Shown here one piece after another: positions 56,275-64,000 of a DNA stretch of 64,000 nt (positions are counted from its first letter, which is position 1; the number at the start of each line of letters is the position of its first letter). Both the position numbers and the translations under genes were made by a program. The stretch spans positions 1,010,526 to 1,074,525 of the forward strand of contig CAJNDS010002191.1 in the NCBI GenBank assembly GCA_905221605.1, written 5' to 3'. The notes beneath the pieces were generated by a model that was not told where the DNA came from, searched no databases, and saw nothing but the letters and a program-made list of their open reading frames with translations. This DNA is from Symbiodinium natans. Taxonomy: Eukaryota; Sar; Dinophyceae; Suessiales; Symbiodiniaceae.

Positions 56275-57480
56275 CTTGATGATATCACATGAGTGACATC
56301 GCTAAATCAGAACGAGGAAGCAGGAAACGCAGCCAGCGGGTCACTTCACCAGAAGGGGAAGACCAGCTACCATCAGGCCGAGGGGCCGGCAGAAAAGGGA
56401 CATCAATCCCATCATTCGCAACGGAATTTTAGCAATTCCAATTCCGGATCCAAGGAAAGGATTCGGTTGCTAAGCATCAAGCTGTGAAGTTTTATGGTAG
56501 AGGGTGTCCAGTTCAATAAAACCGTAACTCCAATTTTAAGCCACTTTTTTTTCATCAAAGGTTGAATACAACGAACATCAGAACCTGCCATAGAGCATGG
56601 CCAGAAAATGAACTGCACCACATCTGTCAATAAGAGATGCCCTTATTCTGAGCGAAAGCTGCAACACCTCGTGTACTTGCAGAGGGTGGATCTTGATGGC
56701 CAGAGCTTTAGCCACCAGTCCGTTGACACGTGCACTTTGAAAACTTCAAGACGTACCCGCAATCCCAGGGCATGATAACTTCTCTTGATGGCCTTCAAAC
56801 ACGTATCCAAAGTGAATGCAGCGGTTCGGAGCAGCTTCAAAACGCAGTTGGAAAAAGACCAAACGACCTTTTTTTCGGAAAAGGAGGAAGGTTCTCTGAC
56901 TTTACCAGCCATTCACAAAATGTGCGAATTGGCCCCACTCCATAAGAGTGCACAAGTTTGGCATAAGTGCAACGCTGCCTTGTCAAAAACTGCGTGTCAG
57001 CGGTTTAAGGCAGCCATCGGCAGTGGTCTTCCACCCTGAAGGACCCCAACCTTTCAGGAAACATCGCCTTTATCGGATCAAATGCACAACATACTTGGCT
57101 GTTCCCAAGGCTGGCTGGGCAAAGGCAAGCGTGCATGGACGTGGTTACGAAAGAAGAATCTTGCTGGAGCTGGGGTCTTGACCGGACATGACGAAAATGC
57201 CAATGAGACACTCCCCAGATACTATTGAGCCGACGCGTCACAAAAACAACAAGCTTACTGTTCGCGAGCGAATGGTGTTTTACCGCTTGCTTCCATTTCG
57301 ACTCTTCGAAAAACGGTGTGTGCCGTTTGTTCGTGGTTTGCAACCCAAAGGTTTCTGTTGCTTGTCATGCTTGATTTTACGAACAGCAATTTGCGGAACT
57401 TCGTTTGCTGGAGATCTGTGTTTGCAGCGCTGGCTCCACAGCTCAGTGCAAAATTTTGAGGCTCGGGGCCGCGTCTAATT
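56275..57480. other. region between LINE and second YR element
   Basis: Divergent intergenic stretch. The LINE (-) begins at one side and the YR element (+) at the other. Short frames on both strands have no recognisable motif. It should contain the 5' end of the LINE and the upstream terminal repeat of the YR element, neither of which I can delimit. Confidence 0.4.
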
Positions 57481-57546
57481 TAGTGGCTCTGTACTGGGTG
57501 CTAAGGCTTTAGCGTCGTGCAAGCTTCCCCGCGATCGGGGGGGTGG

Positions 57547-57858
57547 ATGGATCCGTCCGCATCCAGTCAGTCCACATCGTCATCAGACGATTTCCGTGTG
57601 CCAGTGCCCCCCTTTGTCTTTGCGCCTGTTCGCATTCGACCCCTGCACTATCACGTACCGGACCTTCAGCGCCGTGTTGCGGCACCGCCTGACATATTCA
57701 GCTACATTGTTGAACCCAGCTTCCGTGGCCTCCTCATTAGTCGGAGTGAAGGGGCCAGGTTCCTTCTCTGCCTCACGGTGTCTGACTGGAATCGGTTCGG
57801 TGCTGCTGCCCATTGGGTGCAGTCGTGTTACCGTCAGCTGCTCCCTCTGCCAGGTTGA
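57547..57858 (+). CDS. conserved small ORF upstream of YR (second element)
   Basis: 103 codons from the ATG at 57547; the frame is open from 57517. The core SFRGLLISRSEGARFLLCLT then VSDWNRFGAA matches the small ORF at 13831-14154, including the final Leu-rich helix. It ends 15 bp before the YR ATG (57873), but the YR frame is already open from 57813, in the -1 frame as in the inner element. Function unknown. Confidence 0.6.
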   Translation: MDPSASSQSTSSSDDFRVPVPPFVFAPVRIRPLHYHVPDLQRRVAAPPDIFSYIVEPSFRGLLISRSEGARFLLCLTVSDWNRFGAAAHWVQSCYRQLLPLPG

Positions 57859-60056
57859 CTTGTTTTGCTGCCATGTCTACTGACAGTCTGCCGGATATAA
57901 TGGGGGATGATGGTTCGGTTGGCCATGTCAGCGAAGATGATGGACCACCAGTCCTTCCTATTGCTCACTTGGAGTTGCCTCCCTTTGGGCCTAGTGTGCA
58001 GTCCTCTGGACCTTTGTTCGTGTTGCCAAGGCCGTCGGATGCGGAAGATGAGGCCCTAGATTGGGGAGATGATAACTCCCCCGTCTCAGCGATGGAAGAC
58101 TTCTTGGTTGAAGTCAACCCTGACATGTCTGAGCTCAGCTCTGAGCATACTTCATGCAAGTCATGTGTACGTGATGACCTGCTGAGCCAGTCCGAAGAGC
58201 ATGACGCCTCAGAGGCTGACCCTCAATTGTCCGAGACTGAGAAACTTCCTGTTGACGAGCCTCCGTCAAAAATGGCCCGTACCGTGGGTGATGTGTTCGC
58301 CGACAACTTTGTGCGTTTGGCGGATGGGGGCATGTCTGATGTTGTTTTGCCTTGGGAGCTGCCTGCTGTCAGTGCAATCTTTGGTGAGTCCTCGGTGTTT
58401 TCTGAACTCAAAATGCCAACCCTTTCAATGCGCGAGACGGGGGTCTGGACCCCTCAGTCGCCTCCGTGTGATCCTTTCGCTTCCTTGGATGAATCGGAGG
58501 AGCCGTTCGTGTCTGGTGACCTTGCGTCCAATGTTTTCAAGGTCCTCTCTGATGTGGACGTTGATGCCCAGCAAAGTAAAGCTGTGAGGCTTGCAGTTGA
58601 TAAGTGGATTGTTATCATGCGTAGAAATCGCAAAATGCATCCGGAGTGTGAGGTTGATCCGCTGGCATTGGAGGCGTGTATTGGGTCGAGGGCTGCAGGA
58701 ACTGCCTCCAAAAGGGCGGGTAGCATCCTCACGTTCCTGAGGTGGTTTGATACAATTGTTGGTGCCAACCTCGACCCCTTTACTGATGACATGTTCTGGA
58801 GGTACATGCAATTCCTAGATGGCTCGCAAGCCCCGCCCTCCAAAGCTTCGTCCTTCTTGTCGGCCTTGCGTTTTGCTTACTTCGTGATGGATGTTACTAA
58901 CATCCCTAACAAGCTGAGTCGCAGGTGTGTTGGTGCGGCTGAGCGTATGTTGGCCAACCTTGGGGATCTCAAGCAAGCTCCCCCACTCACTGTGGCGCAG
59001 GTCCGCACCCTTCATTCACTGTTGCATGGACAAGGTACCTCGGATTGGGATCGGGCCTTTGCTGGATATTGTCTCCTGTGCTTATATGCGCGTGCTAGAC
59101 AATCTGACTTCCGTAAAGTGGCATACGTGGACGTGGATGGAGAGGGTCGTGATGGCTACGTGGTAATCCGGGTCAAGCAACATAAAACTGCCAGGGCAGC
59201 CAGAAGAGTTGCTCAGCTGCTCCCAATCTTGATTCCGTTGAGGGGAATCTCGGACACTGAGTGGTTTGAATCATGCAAGTGTGCCTTTGAGAAAGTTGGT
59301 CTTCTGTTGCAAGGACATGTTGGTGCTGCCCTCTTCCGTCCACCACTGGCCAATGGCGTGCTGGCTCGCAGGGCCATTACGTCGGGGGAAGTTTCCGCCT
59401 ACTTGAGGCTCGCACTTGGTGATAATGTTGTGTCCTCGCACAGCCTGAAGAGAACTTGCATCTCTTGGGCCAGCAAGGCTGGGTCCAAGAAGGAGGTTCG
59501 ATCTTGCTTAGGCAGGCATGTCACAGCTGTTGAAGGAACGGAAGCCGTGTACTCTGTTGAGCTAAGCATGGGGCCCGTGCGGGAGCTGGAAACGGTCTTG
59601 GATGCCATCAGACAGCTTGAGTTTTCTCCGGATGCAGCCCGGGGGCAAATGTGGGCGTTCCCTCCTCAGCCGCCTCCACCTGGCGGGCCGTTGCAGAGCA
59701 AAAGTGTGTTGTCTGTTCAGGCAAACTCTGCCGCCTCCTTGGCACCTGCGATCAAGGTTGAAAGCTCAGGTGAAGAAGAGTCATCGTCCTCCGATAGTTC
59801 GAGTGAGTCATCAGGGTCAAGTGATTCGCAAACGTCGCGGGGTCCTGTGCGTGTTGACGCCCATGTGTCTGTTCCCAGTGTGAACCCTGTGCAAGGCACT
59901 GGTACATGGGTGAAACACTCCAGATCTGGAGTTCTTCATCATGCCTATGGCGACAACATTCTAGTGTGTGGACGTCCGCGCACGGCTATGTATGTCTTGC
60001 CTTCAGAGGAGGATCTTATGAATCCTGAGTGTCGCACATGTAAGCGCAACCTATGA
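57813..60056 (+). CDS. tyrosine recombinase of second YR element
   Basis: 747 codons from a TTG; probable ATG at 57873. Acidic N-terminus, helical core-binding region, then the catalytic domain: Arg 429 in ARARQSD, His 543 and Lys 546 in SSHSLKRTCISW, His 569 in LGRHV, Tyr 580 in EAVYSVE. The HxxR Arg is replaced by Lys, as in the inner-element recombinase. After a Ser-rich acidic linker comes a C-terminal segment KHSRSGVLHHAY...CGRPRTAMY...NPECRTCKRN with the same His/Cys pattern as the inner recombinase. Strand-exchange activity is inferred from the family. The frame is uninterrupted. Confidence 0.85.
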   Translation: MGAVVLPSAAPSARLTCFAAMSTDSLPDIMGDDGSVGHVSEDDGPPVLPIAHLELPPFGPSVQSSGPLFVLPRPSDAEDEALDWGDDNSPVSAMEDFLVEVNPDMSELSSEHTSCKSCVRDDLLSQSEEHDASEADPQLSETEKLPVDEPPSKMARTVGDVFADNFVRLADGGMSDVVLPWELPAVSAIFGESSVFSELKMPTLSMRETGVWTPQSPPCDPFASLDESEEPFVSGDLASNVFKVLSDVDVDAQQSKAVRLAVDKWIVIMRRNRKMHPECEVDPLALEACIGSRAAGTASKRAGSILTFLRWFDTIVGANLDPFTDDMFWRYMQFLDGSQAPPSKASSFLSALRFAYFVMDVTNIPNKLSRRCVGAAERMLANLGDLKQAPPLTVAQVRTLHSLLHGQGTSDWDRAFAGYCLLCLYARARQSDFRKVAYVDVDGEGRDGYVVIRVKQHKTARAARRVAQLLPILIPLRGISDTEWFESCKCAFEKVGLLLQGHVGAALFRPPLANGVLARRAITSGEVSAYLRLALGDNVVSSHSLKRTCISWASKAGSKKEVRSCLGRHVTAVEGTEAVYSVELSMGPVRELETVLDAIRQLEFSPDAARGQMWAFPPQPPPPGGPLQSKSVLSVQANSAASLAPAIKVESSGEEESSSSDSSSESSGSSDSQTSRGPVRVDAHVSVPSVNPVQGTGTWVKHSRSGVLHHAYGDNILVCGRPRTAMYVLPSEEDLMNPECRTCKRNL

Positions 60057-60465
60057 CGAGTTGTGGCGGGAGGACGTTTAATCGTTTCTGATCGCTGTGA
60101 TGAAGAAAAGAGTTTGCTACATGGTAGCGACTTGTGTGCCCAGGGGCTAATGTGAGGCAATGTGGACTGCAGTATGTGCTGTTGCCGGCTAAAAGTCGGA
60201 GTGTTGGATTCAAGGCAAGGACATGGTCCCTTATGAGCCTTGTGGCACATGGTGCCAATGCCTAGCCAAGGGGCTTTATAGGCATTAGGGGCCCAGGGGC
60301 CATGCATGCAACATGAGTGTGGTGCGTTGTGAATGCGATGTTTCAACCCAGGCTCGCAGTAGTAGAGAGCGGACATGTCACTTGATGTACTTAGGTGTGT
60401 GGTGTTTGTTCTGTGTCTTCTTGGTGTTGCGCTTTGGCGGAGTTCAAGGGTGATTTCTTCGTCGA
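60057..60465 (+). other. spacer between YR and gag (second element)
   Basis: About 410 bp without a gene, matching the 500-bp spacer at the same place in the inner element. No hairpins comparable to those at 11358-11417 were noticed. Confidence 0.4.
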
Positions 60466-61695
60466 TTGGACAGCGTAGCTTCCTGTGCCATGTCTTCCTT
60501 GATTGAGTCTGAGGCCCACTTCCTCCAGCGCGCCCGCGAGATCAAGTGCCCCGATGCTGTGCTGGCTGAGCTTCGAGTTGGTGGATTCACTAGCCTGGGC
60601 CACCTGGCTTATGCTGTGGGCCAGCCGGGACAGGTCATTCCCGAGTCAGCGTTCAATGCCTTCTGCACCACTACCGCACCTGGAGCCAATGCAGCTGGCA
60701 GGGCGTGCATACGCCGCCTCGTCTTTGAGGCACAAACCTTAGTGTTGGCTGACTTGCGCCTGCAAGTTTCCGATCCGGAAGGCGCATCCAGGAAAATGCC
60801 GGAGGCGGAACGGGAAAGGCGTTTGCAACAACTCAGAGGTCGTCTTCCGGGTGTGCTCATTGAAGGGGGCATGGAGCCTGGGAGATGTGTCTTGGAAGAC
60901 TGCGTCAAGCAAGAATCTGCCAATCAGTTGAAGTACCTCAGCCCCGATCGCTGTGTGTCGCGAACACACGAAGTCACCCACTCTAAGGGCGCATCCCGCC
61001 AGCTTGAACTTGAGAGTTCCAAACTTGTTATCAAAGAAACAGATGATGCCATGAGTATGCCAACCCATAGCGCACTGCAAGTTCAGGAGGCTCTCCGCCG
61101 CAGGGGCATCGCCTATGTGTTTGCCCAGTGCCTTTCGTTCAATGCCTACGAGAAGTACATCTCCCGCCTGTTTAGCAATCTCCACAGGGAGCCTCCCCCG
61201 GGTTTTGCGCGTTGCTCCGTTGCTCAGTTGGTGGAAGCAGACAGACAAGTGTTTGTTCGCCTGATTGAACTGGGAGTCCAGCCGCGCGCTGCCGCAGATG
61301 GAAGAAGCTTCCCTATGGATGATGCGTTGATCTCGGCGCTTGAAAGCTACCATGTTTCAATGGCCTTGATACCGCTTCCACAGAAGCAAGGCAATGGAAA
61401 CAAGGAGCGCCGCGAGCTCAAGCGAAAGCTTGAGCCTGGTGACAAAAGGGTCAAGGGTGGACCCAAGGGTGGCGGCAAAGGCAAAGGCAAGTTCGCCCTC
61501 GGCGCTCGCGTCCCAAAAGAGATCCTCCAGAAAGGCGGTGTGGCCAATATGCTCCCACAGGTGAGCCCTTGTGTTTCGATTACAATCTGCATGGGGACAA
61601 GTGCAAATGTTCCGCAGCCACATGCCCTCGCAAGCACCTGTGTTGCAAGTGTTTCCAACCGCACCCTATCAAGGATCACAAGGAGTGACAGTTAG
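60466..61695 (+). CDS. gag-like protein of second YR element (zinc finger out of frame)
   Basis: 409 codons from a TTG; ATG at 60490. It shares the gag family pattern: SLGHLAYAVGQPGQV, RRLVFEAQTL, KMPEAERERR, LPGVLIEGG, LRRRGIAYVFAQ, then a Lys/Gly-rich tail GGPKGGGKGKGK. The expected CCCH finger is not in this frame. It appears one frame over at 61563-61688 as LCFDYNLHGDKCKC then TCPRKHLCCKC, ending TGA. A small indel, or frameshifting, near 61540-61562 explains this. Presumed to bind element RNA. Confidence 0.8.
   Translation: MDSVASCAMSSLIESEAHFLQRAREIKCPDAVLAELRVGGFTSLGHLAYAVGQPGQVIPESAFNAFCTTTAPGANAAGRACIRRLVFEAQTLVLADLRLQVSDPEGASRKMPEAERERRLQQLRGRLPGVLIEGGMEPGRCVLEDCVKQESANQLKYLSPDRCVSRTHEVTHSKGASRQLELESSKLVIKETDDAMSMPTHSALQVQEALRRRGIAYVFAQCLSFNAYEKYISRLFSNLHREPPPGFARCSVAQLVEADRQVFVRLIELGVQPRAAADGRSFPMDDALISALESYHVSMALIPLPQKQGNGNKERRELKRKLEPGDKRVKGGPKGGGKGKGKFALGARVPKEILQKGGVANMLPQVSPCVSITICMGTSANVPQPHALASTCVASVSNRTLSRITRSDS
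61686..61688 (+). promoter_or_regulatory. candidate readthrough TGA between gag and pol (second element)
   Basis: The zinc-finger frame ends ...KDHKE-TGA and stays open afterwards (LVPEAEFVSSTSDEP...) towards the pol start. The next six bases, CAGTTA, fit the CARYYA context known from plant-virus readthrough. Confidence 0.5.
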
Positions 61696-62340
61696 TGCCA
61701 GAGGCGGAGTTTGTTAGTTCAACGTCGGATGAGCCCGTGTTGACAGCCGTTCCGCCGCTTGCCGAAACTGGTTTTGTGGCTCCCCTCTCAGCTGAATTCG
61801 TGTGTTGCTTGCGATGACCCTGAAGAGCTTGCTGAGCAACTTTTGCAGGGCCAGCTCATTGAACCTCAGTCTGTGCTCTCCCTGTGGGAGCTTCTTCCGC
61901 ACGAAGCTCCCCATAAGGCTGCGTCGGGTAGCTCGTTTTTCACTGGCATGTTCCGGAGAGGGGGTGTGCTGGGCCTTCGGACCAACGTTTCTCGTTTCCC
62001 AAGGGTCACGCAGGCCCTCTGTGCGTTCGTTAGGCAACGACGGCCGGCTGCAGTCTTCACTTCTCTGGCCATATTTTGTGACATCCCTACTGAGCCTCAC
62101 CGTGTGATGCCCACAATGGGCCGACCCCCAATCTGGTTTTCAAGATCTCCGGCTTCACTGGGGGCGGTGTTTGGTGTGAAGGCCCAGGGCAAGACATTCG
62201 GCCTGTCCAAGGCTCTCCGGTCCAGGGTCGTGTGCTCAATTTCGAGGATGGCTGCCTCGAGCTGCCTGCTAAAGACCACTGGCACATGACTGAACCATGG
62301 CAGGGCCGCCGTGTTGTCCTGGTAGCATATGCGTTGCCTC
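61689..62340 (+). pseudogene. pol of second YR element: TET/JBP-like oxygenase, frame-broken
   Basis: The first part (61689-61800) is in the frame of the gag TGA. The main part follows at 61759-62100 (VLSLWELLPHE..GMFRRGGVLGLRT..FVRQRRPAAVFTSLAIF), then TEPHR, which aligns with the inner element up to its FPHVDSHN. A 2-bp insertion near 62103 shifts the frame. Skipping it gives the iron motif PHR-DAHN, then FTGGGVW, then in the next frame HWHMTEPWQGRRVVLVAYA with the distal His and Arg. Thus the HxDxxN...H...R set is conserved although the gene is broken. Confidence 0.65.
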
Positions 62341-63360
62341 ATATGCCCTCAGTCAAGCTTGAGGTTCCCCAGGCCCTCCTTGAGCTTGGCTTTGCCCTGC
62401 CGCCAGCCTTCCTTCCAGCGCTGTCCGCCGTTCCGGAAGTCACGAGCCTCACGCCGGAGCCTGCCCCAGGGCCCGCCCCGTCTACCAGTGTGACGTCTTC
62501 AAGGCCACCGTTTATTATCGAGGTCTTCTCCGGTATGTCCAGGCTCTCGGCCTGCCTCAAGCAACTTGGGTTTGATGCTGTCGCGGTTGACCATAAACGC
62601 CTCCCACTTGTGTACGACTGAGGGCGTCGAGTTGGTTCGACGGTGGCTTCTTATGCCTAACTGTGTGGGCATTTGGTTCGCTCCACCGTGTGGGACGGCC
62701 AGCCGTGCAAGGGAAGTTCAAGGTGTTCCTGGACCCCCTCCTCTCCGCTCGGAAAAGTTTCCGAACGGATTACCGCAACTCAGTGGGCAGGCCCTCCTCC
62801 GAGTCACCATGGCTAATCAGCTCTACGACTGTGTGTCTGACCTGGTTCTTGTGGCTGCTTCTCGCGACCTTGTCATCGGGGTGGAGAACCCCCGACAAAG
62901 CCTTTACTGGCGCACTTCCATGTTTGCACGAATCGGGCACCTCCTTCAGTTCACCGCATTCCAAAGCTGCGCTTATGGCGGCCGTCGTCCTAAATGGACG
63001 GCTATCGCATACACTCGGGGTGCGTTTGACGGCATATGCAAATCCTGCCCGGGGCCCCCTTGCGCCCCACGTCATTTGCCTTGGGGGGTGGCTCCGGACG
63101 CACCTAACGGTTTTTCCACGTCCCTGGAAGCTGCATATCCACTCCCCTTGGCCCGTGCTCTGGCCCAAGCTTTCTTTCAGGCCTGCCCGCCCCGAACGCT
63201 CCCACCCGCAGGCCTCCAGCTGTCGCTTGTCCGTGGCCAAGTTGGTAGTCAGCCGAAGGCCTCGGTGACGGGGCCCCGTGTGCCCGAACATGCTCGCATT
63301 TTGCGAGTACGAATCCCTCCACATGTTTCTTGTCCTGTCCCCCTGCGTGCCCGCCTTAAG
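62341..63360 (+). pseudogene. pol of second YR element: C5-methyltransferase-like domain, frame-broken
   Basis: Motif I IIEVFSGMSRLSACLKQLG then VAVDHK lies in the frame that ends at 62621. A 1-bp indel near 62618 moves the rest to the frame of 62566-63633: motif IV WFAPPCGTASRAREVQG, motif VI VIGVENPRQSLYW, and QSCAYGGRRPKWTAIAYT in the motif VIII region. Each matches the inner-element domain (GPPCGTASRARG, FTIENPENSWFW, DSCEHGGSRPKTTKLLT). The frame shifts again near 63340-63365. Confidence 0.7.
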
Positions 63361-63362
63361 GA

Positions 63363-64000
63363 CTCGTGGCCCCTGCCGTCTGCCCCGAACGCTCGGTGCC
63401 GGCCGAAGCCCAACTGCTACAAGTGGTCCCGGTTAAGCAGGGGAGTTCAAGTGGTGGCTCCGGGGGCAAGGGTTGTAGTGTTGGTTCTGAGCTCTGGAGC
63501 GAGCTTGTTTGGGGTATTCCCTTTTCCCCGGAACAGTTTGTCCGTGAGGCAGTCAAGGCTGGCCGTCCTAGAACTCTCGAGGTCGCCTTGCCACAGGTTC
63601 TCAAAGACGCGGTGTGCACCCATGCTTCGATGACAGAGTCGGAGCTGTGCGCGCTGAGGGCGCGACAGTTTGCAAAGTGGCTCAAGCTTGCACAAGACCT
63701 CAGAAGTGAGGAAGATGCACTGAAGGCGTCTATGCACAAACAGGTCTCGACGATTCTCAAGCCTAAGCGTCTCCTCTTGTGGAAGGCGATGATGATTGAG
63801 GCTTCCTATGATGATGTGGCCATCTTAGATGAAGTGATCTCAGGTACTAACCTGGGGGGCCCGGTGCCCGATACAGGAGTGTTCGCCCCAAAGTTCAAGC
63901 CGGCGTCGGTCACGGTTGAGCAGCTCAAAAGAGATGCCCCCACATCTAGGGCAGCCCTGTTGTCCACTATTAAGTCCCAGGGGGAGTCCCTCGATCGCGA
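63363..64000 (+). CDS. pol linker between methyltransferase and RT (second element, runs off window)
   Basis: Open to the end of the window in the frame beginning LVAPAVCPERSVPAEAQLLQ. It contains EAVKAGRPRTLEVALPQVLK and PKRLLLWKAMMIEASYDDVA, which correspond to the inner element's linker (WLKEAKALKHP... and KGKKILLWEELLKQYHYDDLG) just before its RT. RT motifs are expected beyond position 64000. Confidence 0.65.

Larger units (their letters stand above)
57481..64000 (+). mobile_element. second tyrosine-recombinase retroelement, 3'-truncated by the window
   Basis: Same gene order as the inner element at 5.4-14.5 kb: small ORF (57547), YR (57873), gag (60490), TGA, TET/JBP-like oxygenase, methyltransferase, linker. 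The window ends before the RT. Protein similarity to the inner element is moderate, so they are separate families of one lineage. YR is intact, while gag and pol carry at least four small frameshifts. Terminal repeats are not identified. Confidence 0.85.

Noticed and set aside
61555-61566. CAG|GTGAGC as a 5' splice site at the end of the second gag
   Set aside because: One match to a short consensus in an intronless element; the reading frame continues better with a small indel.

Overview
The window looks like repeat-dense nuclear DNA of a dinoflagellate, most likely a Symbiodiniaceae alga. The grounds are indirect. Nearly every recognisable coding region is an intronless retroelement ORF. 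Both LTRs of a copia element carry a 12-nt match to the 3' end of the dinoflagellate trans-spliced leader. Short TTTAGGG-like telomeric scraps occur at 3.6 and 4.03 kb. I found no convincing host gene, tRNA or rRNA.

Layout. (1) 1.06-2.1 kb: decayed copia RT/RNase H fragment (-). (2) 4.05-4.29 kb: GGTCGCGGAG minisatellite. (3) 4.8-15.6 kb: two nested tyrosine-recombinase (YR) retroelements (-). The older outer element has its gag split at the zinc finger by a 9,029-bp inner element (5440-14468) that has complete split direct repeats (A1 - genes - B1 A2 B2). The inner gene order is small ORF, YR, gag, then a pol carrying a TET/JBP-like oxygenase, a C5-methyltransferase-like domain, RT and RNase H. 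(4) 16.4-18.65 kb: decayed tandem copies of a gene whose intact relative lies at 28.9-29.8 kb. (5) 18.65-30.7 kb: an unusual (-) gene block encoding a UPF1-like SF1 helicase, a 1027-aa protein with a GxSxG motif, a possible glycosyltransferase-like protein and several unrecognised proteins. A nested AT-rich palindrome sits between two of these genes. (6) 32.28-42.18 kb: a young, complete copia LTR retrotransposon (-) with an uninterrupted 2665-codon polyprotein, inserted into an unrecognised ORF. (7) 45.4-56.3 kb: a very large LINE (-). It runs from a DNMT3-like cytosine methyltransferase ORF through AP endonuclease, RT and RNase H to a family-A-polymerase-like ORF. (8) 57.5-64.0 kb: a second YR retroelement (+) with the same gene order as the inner one. 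It has frameshifts in gag and pol and runs off the window before the RT.

Common themes. Three elements encode cytosine-methyltransferase-like domains, one LINE encodes another, and two YR elements put a TET/JBP-like dioxygenase directly before the methyltransferase. In all three YR elements gag and pol lie in the same frame, separated by a single TGA. In two cases the bases after it match known readthrough contexts (TGA-CTAG and TGA-CAGTTA). Many long ORFs are broken by single stops or small indels, so most elements are probably inactive, although assembly error cannot be excluded. The copia element and the inner YR element are the youngest: 3 mismatches between LTRs, and apparently identical repeats.
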